Positions 1 to 11,400 of a stretch of DNA of 60,000 bases are shown one piece after another (position 1 is the stretch's first letter; the number at the start of each line of letters is the position of its first letter). Position numbers and translations under genes: made by a program. The DNA comes from Strigamia acuminata. Lineage: Eukaryota; Arthropoda; Chilopoda; Geophilomorpha; Linotaeniidae. The notes under the pieces are model-generated. The model worked only from the letters and a program-made list of their open reading frames with translations. It had not been told where the DNA came from and searched no databases. The DNA lies in the NCBI GenBank assembly GCA_949358305.1, contig OX442318.1:11392517-11452516 (forward strand), read 5' to 3'.

Positions 1-418
1 GCGGCCAACCAATCACAATCGACTCCAACTCTCGTCGATTCACGTCTGGCCGCCATTTTCAGATATTGGAACTAGTTCTAGAACCAGATCTAATTCCAGG
101 TTTCATTGAAACCTGATCTGATTGGCCAGACGTAACATCAATTGTTTCAGCTCTGTTCACACATGCCCTACATTGTGAACAGTCTCTGCGTTGCGTCGCC
201 GCTAGTGTGGACACAAGTGTGCACCTAGCTTTAGGGTTACCGCGCCCAACACTACAAACAATTAACTAAAACATAGGCCTTTCGATCCAACGATCATCTT
301 CTGTAGACAAAACAATCGTTTATAAGTTTAAGACCGCCGTTAATGTCATTAAAATCACTTACATTAATTATCCAAAGAACGTTCACATTGAAACACATGT
401 ATTTATACAATGACACAG
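1..418. other. Non-coding DNA upstream of galaxin-like exon
   Basis: No exon is supported here. The stretch probably belongs to the intron before the galaxin-like exon. It holds an inverted repeat (ACGTCTGGCC near 44-53 and GGCCAGACGT near 122-132), a small palindrome CAGGTTTCATTGAAACCTG near 97-115, and a segment near 281-325 that resembles 24391-24430. Confidence 0.5.
281..325. repeat. Short dispersed repeat (copy also near 24391)
   Basis: The core CGATCATCTTC with surrounding CTTTCGATC and CAAAACGAT-like sequence recurs at 24391-24430. It looks like the worn end of a dispersed element; the family cannot be named from this much sequence. Confidence 0.35.
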
Positions 419-1107
419 GTTGCTGCGCAACTATCCCATACGACTACAACAAAGAACTATGCTGCTACGAGAACGGAGAGAGTATCCTCGTGAAGAAATC
501 AAACCCAGACGAGTACATGTGTTGCGGTTCCAAGTCCTACAACCCGTCGAAGGACCTCTGTTGTATAAACGGCGAATTATCAAACCCAAACGTTTATCGG
601 GGTAGTGTGTATAATCAGATTTGCTGCGGGGAAAAGAGTATCGACATAAATACGCATTATTGCTGCGGCGGGGTAGCGGTGGCTTTCAGCGAGGGCAACG
701 TGGCTTGTTGCGGGAACGAGTTGCTGTACGATCCGGCGCTTGAGACTTGTTGTTGGGGGGATAAAGTGAAGCCTAAGTTGTTCCCGTATAGCGAATGGAT
801 GAGTTGTTGCGGGGATAGGTTGTATAATAGGAGTTCGAATGAGATGTGTTGTGATGGCAAGTTGTATCGGTCGAAAGTGGACGAGAGTTGTTGCGGGGAT
901 AGGGTTTATAATTATAGGAAGGAGGTTTGTTGCGGGGATAATGTTTTGGCGAAGAATGGCGAGGAGAGTCAGTGTTGTTATACGTATATGAGTGACGAGG
1001 ATAAGGATTGTTTGGTTAAACTTCAGCCGCATATCGAGAGGGCTCTTTCGGGGGTGTTTGGACCACAGGGTACGGAGTTGAGACCACGGGGTACGGTGGT
1101 TTATTAA
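419..1107 (+). CDS. Galaxin-like di-cysteine repeat protein, 3' terminal exon
   Basis: This open frame encodes about 229 residues with 13 CC pairs spaced roughly 9-20 residues apart, several in the form CCGDxxYN, the hallmark of galaxins and galaxin-like proteins. In corals galaxin is a skeletal organic-matrix protein; related di-cysteine proteins occur in other animals, so a secreted matrix role is inferred only. The frame stays open to an ATG at 343, but that leader (MSLKSLTLIIQ) has no cysteine pattern or convincing signal peptide, and a good acceptor (ACAATGACACAG) ends at 418. I therefore read 419 as the start of a terminal exon whose earlier exons lie off the window. TAA ends it at 1107. 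Codon use changes along the exon: the first third uses mixed codons, the later two thirds are dominated by TGTTGCGGG-type G/T-rich codons. That suggests internal repeat expansion. Confidence 0.75.
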
Positions 1108-1175
1108 GTGGCGTGGTTTATGTTTATGTAATTGGTGGTGGGTTGTTGGGATGAAATATTTGATGTAATGTGGTA

Positions 1176-1181
1176 AATAAA
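1176..1181 (+). terminator. Poly(A) signal of the galaxin-like gene
   Basis: AATAAA lies 69 bases after the galaxin-like stop codon, in the normal position for a short 3' UTR. Confidence 0.6.
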
Positions 1182-1352
1182 ATATGAGGGTAAAAATAAT
1201 TTTTGGAGATGACGGTTTGTTGTTGTCATTGTAAAATTCACAAGGTCTAGGTTTTGTATCATCGTAATTACCTCATCGTATGGATTTTGAAAATATAGTA
1301 ATGATGATTATTATACAACCCCTGGCAAAAAGTATTCGATCAGCCACCACAT

Positions 1353-2035
1353 GAAATCTAGAAATTCTATAACAATTTTTTGTCAAAATCTAGAAATTTT
1401 ATAACATTTTTTGACAAAAACTAGAAATTTTATAACATTTTTTGACAAAAACTAGAAATTTTATAACATTTTTTGACAAAAACTAGAAATTTTAGAACAT
1501 TTTTTGACAAAATCTAGAAATTCTATAACATTTTGTGACAAAATCTAGAATTTCTCTTTCCAATTTTTATCCAAATCTGGAATTTCTATATCAATTTTTG
1601 ACAAAATCTAGAATTTCTATAACAATTTTGGACAAAATCTAGAAATTCTATCTCAACAATTGACAAAATCTAGAAATTCTATCTCAACAATTGACAAAAT
1701 CTAGAAATTCTATCTCAACATTTAACAAAATATAGAAATTCTCTTTCCAATTTTTGACCAAATCTGGAAATTCTTTTCCCAATTTTGGACCCAACCTAGA
1801 AATTCTTTGACCAAATTTTCCACAAATCTAGAAATTCTATGACCAAATTTTCCACAAATCTAGAAATTCTATGACCAAATTTTCCACAAATCTAGAAATT
1901 CTATAACCAAATTTTCCACAAATCTAGAAATTCTATGACCAAATTTTCCACAAATCTAGAAATTCTATGACCAAATTTTCCACAAATCTAGAAATTATAT
2001 GACCAAATTTTCCACAAATCTAGAAATAGAATCCT
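1353..2035. repeat. Minisatellite, 31-32 bp unit
   Basis: About 20 head-to-tail units share TCTAGAAATT(C/T)TAT plus a variable tail. The left part has 31-bp units ending TTTTTTGACAAAAA, the right part 32-bp units with GACCAAATTTTCCACAAA. The two subfamilies suggest successive local expansions. No coding potential. Confidence 0.9.
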
Positions 2036-2038
2036 TAC

Positions 2039-2081
2039 CGTGAACTAAATCGCGGACATCGGACTTCGCGCGGGCAACCAT
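2039..2081 (-). CDS. Possible first coding exon of a further minus-strand gene
   Basis: Reading leftward from an ATG at 2081-2079, 14 codons (MVARAKSDVRDLVH) and one extra base end at a strong donor, CACG|GTAAGG. A purine-rich, stop-containing stretch upstream could be the 5' UTR. Any later exons would lie left of the minisatellite and beyond the window. The product is not recognised. This could also be a chance ATG with a chance donor. Confidence 0.3.
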
Positions 2082-2998
2082 CTTTTTGTTGCAAATCAAA
2101 CTCTTTGGCGCGGGCTGATATCACTTCCTTGGTTCCGTCCACATCTGGATTCCAAACTTCCGAACTTCTTCCTCATTTAGTCAGATATATTCTTTTGACA
2201 AAATTTCATTCACGACGGAGAAAAAACCAAAAACGCAACTTCAACTTCTCACCATCACGCCATTTTTCTTTTAGTTTCAGAAATGTCATCACAGATGGCG
2301 ACACTTCACTTTCATCCACCATTCAGCATTTCTAACTATAACAAAATTCTTTTTCTCAACATTAAAAAAATAAAAATTTAAAAAAAAAATTTAAATTACT
2401 TCATTACAACTCGTACAGAAATCAAATTTCACATCCCGCTCCACTCCGCGATCTCGCGATCTCGCGATCTCCCCTCCATTAAAAACATGGCGACTACAAA
2501 ACCAAAAATCCCACGGAATATTTTTTTATTTTCTTCACTGAAATCTACACTTTCATCTTGATTAACGTCTTTTGCATATATTTACATACAAAAATTAACT
2601 CGCCACATTTCCACAAAATTCTCACAGAAAATAAAAACAAAAACAAACAAAAAACAAAACAAAAATTCATATATTTTAAATGTATTTACACAAATTAGGT
2701 CGCCATTAATTCCATACGAAAAAACAAAAATTGATATGGTACAAAGCAGTGAATGACTAAACACTTAACAAAAACAAAAATTGCATCTTTAAAGAACATT
2801 TTCACTTTTAGCTTCTTTAAATTAGCACCACGGTGAACGGAACATCCATTCAATTCATCTTTTATATAATAATCAATTCATCGACCGATTAATTATCGAC
2901 AAAATTAAACATTTCATAATCACGAGAGAAATAAGCGGAAAAATTGTCTTCAATTTCCCTCTCGCCATCGAATTAACCCGAAAAAACACAAACAAATC
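2082..2998 (-). other. RhoGEF 3' UTR and the gap to the next candidate gene
   Basis: 2531-2998 is the inferred 3' UTR of the RhoGEF gene (AATAAA at 2525-2530). 2082-2524 may be the 5' side of the candidate gene starting at 2081. A short GATCTCGC direct repeat lies at 2450-2470. No other coding evidence. Confidence 0.45.
2525..2530 (-). terminator. Poly(A) signal of the RhoGEF gene
   Basis: TTTATT on the plus strand is AATAAA on the gene strand. It is the first such hexamer after the stop codon at 2999-3001 and implies a 3' UTR of about 0.47 kb. Confidence 0.55.
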
Positions 2999-3255
2999 TC
3001 AAACGTTGCTCTCCTCTTTCAGTTCTTTATCGCATTCCAATCGCAGAGAATCAACTCCGCTTTCCTCCAACATGTCCGCCACGGTGTTGCTAGGCAACGG
3101 CTCGAGTGTAGGCGGTGGGGGATGAGGCTCGGTTTCAGACACCTTTATAGGTTCTTCAGTAGTTGGTTCCGGTTCCGGTTTGGTTTCGTCGGGTTTTGCA
3201 CAATCCAAGGCATCTGTGGCTTCGATTTCGGATCGCTTCGAGTCGTCATCGACAA
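2999..3255 (-). CDS. RhoGEF exon 36: acidic C-terminus with PDZ-ligand-like end
   Basis: Residues 1733-1817. It starts after the acceptor TTCACTTCTAG, completing a Val codon begun in exon 35. It is rich in Glu, Pro and Asp and ends ...EESNV followed by TGA at 3001-2999. The last four residues ESNV fit a class I PDZ ligand (S/T-x-hydrophobic). Confidence 0.85.
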
Positions 3256-6200
3256 CTAGAAGTGAAAAAAATGTTATTGTTTGTTTAAATAAAATTTAAA
3301 AATAAAATAAAATACAATTCAATTTTAATTCATTTAATTCATTATGAAATAATGCATATTTTAGTCCAGAATTGAAGTCGGTGGAAAAAATCACATTTAG
3401 GACTAAAATTTGACATTTTCTGGCTTTAGAAGCATCTTTTTAGGATTTCCACCCGCATTTTGAGGCATAAAATTCAGTATTCAGGCTCTTTTATGCACAA
3501 AATTCACACTTTTAGGCCTTTTTACGCATAAAATTCACATTTTTAGCCTCTTATACATAAAATTCAAATTTTTACACCCTTTTAGGCATAAAATTGTCAT
3601 TTTTACACCCTTTTAGGCATAAAATTGTCATTTTTACACCATTGTATGCATAAAATTGTCATTTTTACACACTTTTAGGCATAGAATTGTCATTTTTACA
3701 CATAAAATTGTCATTTTTACATAAAAGTTGACATATTCAGGTTATTTTAAGCACAAAAGTGCGTATTTACGCCCTTATAAACATTCTTAGAAATAAAAAC
3801 GAATATTATAAGCTTAAAAACATTCTTTTTAAGCATTTTTCCCTGCTTAAATTAATTTCAGGCACAAAAATCACCGAAAAGCACCAAATCATTCAATACA
3901 AATCCATAATAAATTCCATTTCGTTTGTTTAATCTCCAAACTTGCCTGCTGCAGTTTGTCCTTCGTCTTCCGCGTAACTGGACGGCCGACTGTCTGTTGG
4001 CAGTTCTTCAGAAGACCTCTGTCGTGATTCGTGCAGCCGGTGAATCTGTTCTCTCGAAGACCTCAGCTCTTTACGCAACAAATTACGCTCTTCTTCCCGA
4101 TGCGTAATCAACGACTAAAACAAAAAAAAACAATTAATATTCTAACAAACAAACATTTATAAGAAACTCACCAAAAGTCGCGTCAAACAAACATTCAAAT
4201 CGGACGACAAATTAATCATGTGCAAAGAATTGTTGGTATTTCTCTGCGCCCGTTTCCACGTGCCGGATTTCGCTTCGCCGACCTCCAGTCCCTCCAAACC
4301 CGCACTGATCGCGTCTTCCTCGTTGACCGTCAGGTTTTTGTTAATTATTTCGCTCAATTTTGTGGCTGAATGAGATGAAATAGAGAAAATTAAAATGTTG
4401 AAGATTTTATTGGATAGGCGGGGTTGGTACCTTGTTTTATGGCGATTGCGATCAAATCCTTGGCGTCCCTTTCGCCATCCGAGCACGCATTCGTGGCGTT
4501 GTTGTACTCGTTTAATGGCATGTGCAGCACCTGGGCCACCAATGCGTGTTTCTCCTTCAAATGTCCATCGATTATGGCTTCTTTTCGACGCAATTTTTCT
4601 AAATAATAAGAAGAAGTTCAATTAAGATAGAAATTAAACGAAAGAAATTCAAATAAAACGAAAAAAATGCAATTAAGATAGAAATTAAACGAAAGAAATT
4701 CAAATAAAACGAAAAAAATGCAATTAAAACAAAAGTTAAATCAAATAAAACGAAAAAAAGTTAAAATAAAACACAAAAATTCGAATAAAACGAAAAAAAT
4801 GCAATTAAAACAAAAGTTAAATCAAATAAAACGAAAAAAAGTTAAAATAAAACACAAAAATTCGAATAAAACAAAGAAATGTCAATTAAAACAAAACAAA
4901 AATCAAATAAAACGAAACAAAAATCAAATAAAACGAAACAAAAATCAAATAAAACAAAAAAAAATAAAATAAAACGAAACAAAAATAAAAAATAAAACAA
5001 AAAAAAATAAAATAAAACGAAAAAAAAATAAAATAAAACGAAAAAAATCAAACAAAACGAAGAAAAATAATAAAAATACAAAAAAATAAAATAAAACGAA
5101 AAAAATAAACACAATAAAACGGAAAAAAAATCAAAATAAAACGAGCAAACAAACCCTAAAAAATTATATTTTAAATTGAACAACAAACCTAAGGGTGTCA
5201 AGACCGGTTCGGCGGTCTGCAAAACCGCGCTGTCACACACGACCACTTCGCTCGGCTCAATCAACACCGGCGCTTCTATGATCTGCGTAATCTCCACTCG
5301 CTGAAACTTCGTCGCTACGACCGGACTCTTCGCCGGCGACGTCACCCCGCTTCCACCCGCAACAGCATCAACTCCGCCCGTCCCTGGACAACTCTCGGGC
5401 TCCGTCTCCGCCACCGCCGGCGCCGCTGCCGCTCCCGCCCCAACTTCCGCATCCTCGCACGGCGTCTCAGTCTGCGATCTCTCCCCCTCGCTCTGATCAC
5501 TCGCATCTCCTCCTTCGCTGACCTCCAGATTCTCACTCGACGAATCCACATTCTTATCCGCCAAATTCTCTTCAATAATCTCGCTTCGCTCCGGTTGCGC
5601 CGCCACCACGTTGTTCTCGCTTTTCTTCGTGTTCCCTTCCTTCACTCTGTACGCTTCCGCCGCCGCCGTGATGTGCCGGATCCACCTAATAAAAACAAAA
5701 AATTTGACATAAGTTTTGACAAACGTTTCTGGAATTAGTCAAACTTAGGGTTTATGTTTTCCCGCCTTTTTGGAATTCCCGGTTCCCGGTGCCAAAATGG
5801 ACGGTACTCCCGGGACCAAAAAAAAATCAGGCGAAAGGCGACGAAAAATAGCAAAAACTGGCCTTTTTTCGTCAAAAATGGCCATCTTTAGCCATTTATA
5901 AGCCATTTTTCGTGGTAAAAATGGCCATTTTCCGTGGAAAATGGCTGTTTTTCGTTAAAAATGGCCATTTTTAGCCATTTTTAGTAAAAAAAATAGCCAT
6001 TTTTAGCCATTTTCCACAGTAAAACTGGCTGTTTTTCGTCAAAAATGGCCATTTTCATCATTGAAACATAACAAAATGTAACATTTCGATGACGAAAATA
6101 ACGTTTCAGCAAAGAATTTTTGACGGAACCGGTTCTTATCAAATTTCCCGGTACCGAACCCTAGTTAAATTGTTTATAAGTGAAAAACCTTTTTTTTTGT

Positions 6201-8357
6201 ATTTTTATTTAAAAGAGCCCGGGTGACGTCTAAGTCGCCAAAACGTACCATTTTTCTCAAAAATTGCTATACCGACAGTCGCTAAACTGATCTTTTCGTC
6301 AAACGTTATCACTAAAATATGGAAATTTAGACCAATTTCCTAAGTTTTCGACATCTAAAAATGCTTTTCATGCTTGTTTAGGCTCAATTCTCATTGAAAA
6401 AATTCGTGCCGCTAAAACTCGCACTATACTGGCATGCTTAAAGCGGGGTATAATACGTAAATAAACTATTTGCAACTCAAACAAAACAAGCGCGGTGAAA
6501 CTCAATGCGTTGGCTCCCGTTCAACTTTGCCAACACAAACGAGTCGTTTAGTAAAACTAAAAAAGAGAGTGCTGCAACAAGATGATTCACGCTATTCAGA
6601 TAAAAGTGTCGTAAAAATAGCAGCAACGGGCTTTACAGTTTACACACACATCCTGTTGTGGTGGCATTTTTGGGGCTTATTTTTCTTCGTACCTGTGTAC
6701 AATGCTGCCTCGTCTTTCGGTGTGTTCGGTGATTAGTGCCGGTAAAGATGCGCGACGTCTCATTGTGATTTTTTAAGTCATGTCGGAGGAAGACTCTAAG
6801 CAAGCGCGTTCTCGCTGACAAGTGAGAACTGACTGGGTGAAGTTTAAGTTGCATGCGCAAGTGCGATTTAAGGGTTGAGGCTACTTTTAATCTTGGGGAG
6901 AAAATGAGTGCAAAAAGCTTTAGTTTTTTTTTTTGTTTTTTTCTTTTACTAAATTTATAATTAAAAAAATAATTTTTTTGGAGGGGAAAGGAATAAAAAT
7001 ACATTTTCTCGATTTAAAAGTGCAATTTGGATGAGAAAAATGTATTTTGTTCATCAAAAATTGCATTTTTGGACTTAAAACTGCATTTTATTTGTCTGAC
7101 AGTGCATTTTTTTAGCAAAAAATTGCATTTTGTAGCACAAAACAACATTTTATTTATCTGGAAATGCATTTCCGAGCCAAAAATTGCATTTTATTTACCT
7201 GACAGTGCATTTTTGAGCATAAAACTGCATTTTATTCATCTAAAATTGCATTTTTATGCACAAAACTGCTTGTTCTTCATGCAAAATTGTATTTTTCAGC
7301 ACAAAACTGCATTTCCCTTGTCTAAAATTGCATTTTTCCGCCTAAAAATTAGACACGATCACCCAAAATCATACTACTCCGTTGTCTGTTCGCAAAATCT
7401 CCAATAAATATCAACTTACACGCGCACAAAGTTATTTTCGCTAAAAAAGCTAAGATTACACACAAAACAGATCTAGGGCGAAAGAAAACCGAAAGCAGCA
7501 AAAGGAATTTCAAAAATTCGAAAAATCTCGATTTTATCAACAATTTCTAACACCAACGTTAGAAAAATATCCCGAGTGCGGAATTTACTCCCAAAAATCG
7601 CAAAAAAAAAAAGAAAAATAGTTACGTCAATCTATCGGCTTTGGAAATCGCAACGAGCTCGTAAATCTGCGGTCCAATAGTCGATCCGGTACTGACGAGA
7701 AAAAATGCCTTGTAGTCTAGAAAACAAAGAAACAAAAAGAAAAACAAATTAAAAATCCATTTTGTTTATTTTAAACATCGCCAGAGCAGTATTTACACCA
7801 CTATTTATATTTTAAAACATAAACAAGTGTTTCGTTCAGCTTAATAACGTTCAAAAGCGTCGTATTTCACCTGTAGCAACATTCCTAGTGAGAAGATTGC
7901 CGAGTTGTATGATTGGACTGTGCGTTACTTTCGTTTCCTCCTTATGAAACTTCAACACATATTTGTCGTCTTGTTTCTGCAACAGCACCAGCACATTCTC
8001 CAGCAACAACACGTGCAACTCGACCGATTTTTGTCGGTTGATGCGCCACAATAAATGCCCCTCGTGGATCATTTTGTACTTCGTCAAATCCAGATTCTAT
8101 AAAAATAAAAATAAACAAAAAAGTTAAAAAAATTTTTAAAAAATCTAAATATATTAAATATTAACCCTAAATTCATGCGCTATCCGATGATCGGCTTTCT
8201 CGAACGACGACTTGTCGAGTTTGCGCTGTAGATCCGTTAATCTGTGCTGATTATCGGCTTCCTTTACCATTTGGTTCACGTGGTTCAGGATCTCTTTGCT
8301 GCATTCCATCGCTTTCATTAGATTTATGTACTCCTCGGTATTCGCTGCAATTCCAAA

Positions 8358-8404
<47 letters not shown>

Positions 8405-11400
8405 ATCGCTGTTCTTACGAGCAGTGTATTTGGCGAGATTCTCTATGAGCAGCGGATACTTGGTCAGCCGCTGCATCCCCGTTGGAATTATGTCCTTCAG
8501 TTGTAATCTTCGACAAAGAGCATTTCCTTCGGCATCCTAGTTCAAAATAAAATTTTCAAATTAAGTTTAATTATTATTACAGTAGAATTCCGATTATCCG
8601 AACATCGATCGAGCGAACGACCAATTATTTGAACAGCAGTGAGCTTGTTCACTTATACTTATACTACGTTTACATGCACCGAATATTTTGAGTGGTGAAA
8701 AAATCATATTGTTGTGTTTACATGCAGAAAATAATTTGTGATCACTTTCGCTTTTCGACCAATGAGGAAGTCCCGAAAGCGATTCGCGCATGTGCAATAA
8801 AAATAGTTCGAGTTCACTCGAATTAAACAACCTTCTGCGAGGGATTATTCACTACTCGAATAATCCTCGTCATCCCTGTTTACATGACAGTTGTGCACGT
8901 GAAATATTTAATCTCACTCGAAATATTCCATGCATGTAAACGTAGTATAAATTTAGCAGATAATCACAATGTGCAACATTCTACTTACACATAAAAACTG
9001 CGCCAGTTTTTGGTCCTTTTTCTGTTTGCTTTTCAGAGCCTCTAGAGCAATGGCCTGTTTGGCGCAAAAAGTCGCCGCTTCCTTGCGTAATTTTTCACCG
9101 GATGATCCATCAAACTAGAAAAGTAACTCGCAATTTTTTAGTCGTTGAATTCTAGTTAAAATCGGTTAGTTTTTGGTTAGTTACCATTTCTAGAATGAGA
9201 TCGCTGACGTTTTCCACGATTTTAGTCTCTTTCGTCCTCGCCTTCATCAGCGAATTGAACTGACAGTGGATTTCTAGCATTTCCTCGAGGTTGGGAAAGA
9301 GTAGTTTGATGTGATCGGCGAACAGGGATTGTTCTACCATAGGCCGGTAAAATACCCGTTCTAATACTTTAAGGTTTCGAACGTGCGTCCGTTCTGTGTG
9401 GAACAACTCTGCAACATCAAAAATCAATTACCGGTTAATTATGACAACAAAAGACACTTTACACACCATTAAATAATCAATGTACCATCATTAATATAAA
9501 ATCCAATAATGTCAATATTATGAAAATTTCATTAAAATTTGTCGAGGTTTATTAAAATTTGTCGAGGTTTATTAAAATTTGTCGAGGTTTATTAAAATTT
9601 GTCGAGTATTTATTTACTTATTTATTTATTTAATGCGCACTCCATAGGAGTATAAAGGTACAAAGTTTGTCGATTTTTATTAAAATTTGTCGATTTTTAT
9701 TAAAATTTGTCGATTTTTATTAAAATTTGTCGATTTTTATTAAAATTTGTCGATTTTTATTAAAATTTGTCGATTTTCATTAAAATCTTAAATCTTAAAC
9801 TTAAAAAATAAATTTTTACTATTAAAAAAAAAATGATTCTAACCATTTATAACTTCCTGTCTTTTCCGTTCCTTCGGTTTCAGATGTTTCACTATATCCC
9901 AATCAACGCTTTCAGTCCAATTGGGTGGATCGGCTTCGGCTTCCAAATCCGAATCGTTGCTATCATCCCTTCGAGGAAACGCATGAGTGGTCGTAATCGC
10001 TGTGGTAGGCGATACTTCATTTGCCGAGCAATGCCGTAGCACCGTTTCCAAAGAGTTGCTCGGACTATCCAAACTCCTGCACCGAAAAAAATAAATGAAT
10101 CCAATTAAACCAAACCCGAACGGAACTGCGGAAGCCGTAAACCCTAAAACACGCTTCCAAACCTCAAATCCAGCCAATAAACCGTCATCCAAATTCATTT
10201 TCACATACCTTGTGGAAGAACTACAACTTGAGGAACTCGCAGAAGGGTGCAGACTAGGTCCACCACTGTTTGTATCTTCTGCATCACTAAAAAATAAATA
10301 AACAAATAAATAAATAAATAAATGAAGGAATAAATTCACATTACAACTAATTGCAATAATCCAACTTTCATGTTTGACCTTGAACACACCCATTGTTTTT
10401 CTGTTGTCAGAAAGAAGTGATATTGAAATTTATTGGCAAAAGTTCAACTCGACTAAAATTTATGTTCCAGCGAGCAATATTCGTCACGGGCAAATTCCTT
10501 TTTAGTGCAGCGACAAATTTATTCCAATGACGAACACGCTACGCCGTTTGCGTTTTAATTTTTCTATCTTTTAACGACACAAAAGAAAAACACAAACACG
10601 TCCCGCATGGTTCAAAAATACGTCGAAATCCATCGGCTTTCGCCAGAATGCATTTTGGAATACATTTTTCCGTGCTATTGGTTTGCAAATGATAATACGT
10701 TTTGTAAAACATTTTTTCGTTGAAAGCAATACCGTATTTATTCCATTAAGAGCTGTCTTCAAATAAGAGCCGTGGCTGAGGTAGTAAAAAATACTGTATC
10801 ATTGCATTAAAAAGCTATTCTTTTGTATTTAACGTAGTGAACGTTGAAGGAATACTACCTTCGTTATATAAAATACAAAAAAATATTGTTTTTTCACGAA
10901 AAACAGACATTGTAATTGCGGCCGCAGTACACAGTTTGCGGCAGGTACTTTTCCCTTATAAAAACCCCCGTTAGGCCTATAAATGTAGTGGAAAAATTAT
11001 AACTCTACCGAAGCTTATACCATAACTGGTAGTTTTCCACTATTTACGTCACTGACTAAAAATTTGGATTACCAATGACCTCTTTCGCAGCCAGTTTGAA
11101 TTCTCCACTTCATTCACGCGCAGCGCACATGTTACTGTTTATCTAATTATTTGTGCTTTTAATTCTTTTAAATTCACAATAATAAAGTTGCAGCATCATA
11201 TTGCAACAGTTAAAAACAGGAACTCTCGCTTTGTATGCAAATAAGACATTACTATACTCTTGTTCGACTCAAGAGTATACCCTTCTCCCATTGGCCGAGC
11301 CGCATTACTCCTAACTCCAGTCTGTATTACCATAGAGTAAAGAATCTACACTAGGAGAAGTAGTTCTGGAAGTAGTTCTTATTTTTATTATGATTATTAC

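Noticed and set aside
343-418. ATG at 343 as the galaxin-like start
   Set aside because: The leader lacks cysteine repeats and a signal peptide, and a good splice acceptor ends at 418.
4718-4972. Lys/Asn-rich 84-codon open frame
   Set aside because: Low-complexity AATAAAACG tract in intron 32.
8594-8830. 78-codon minus-strand open frame
   Set aside because: It lies mostly inside the TIR element at 8664-8945.
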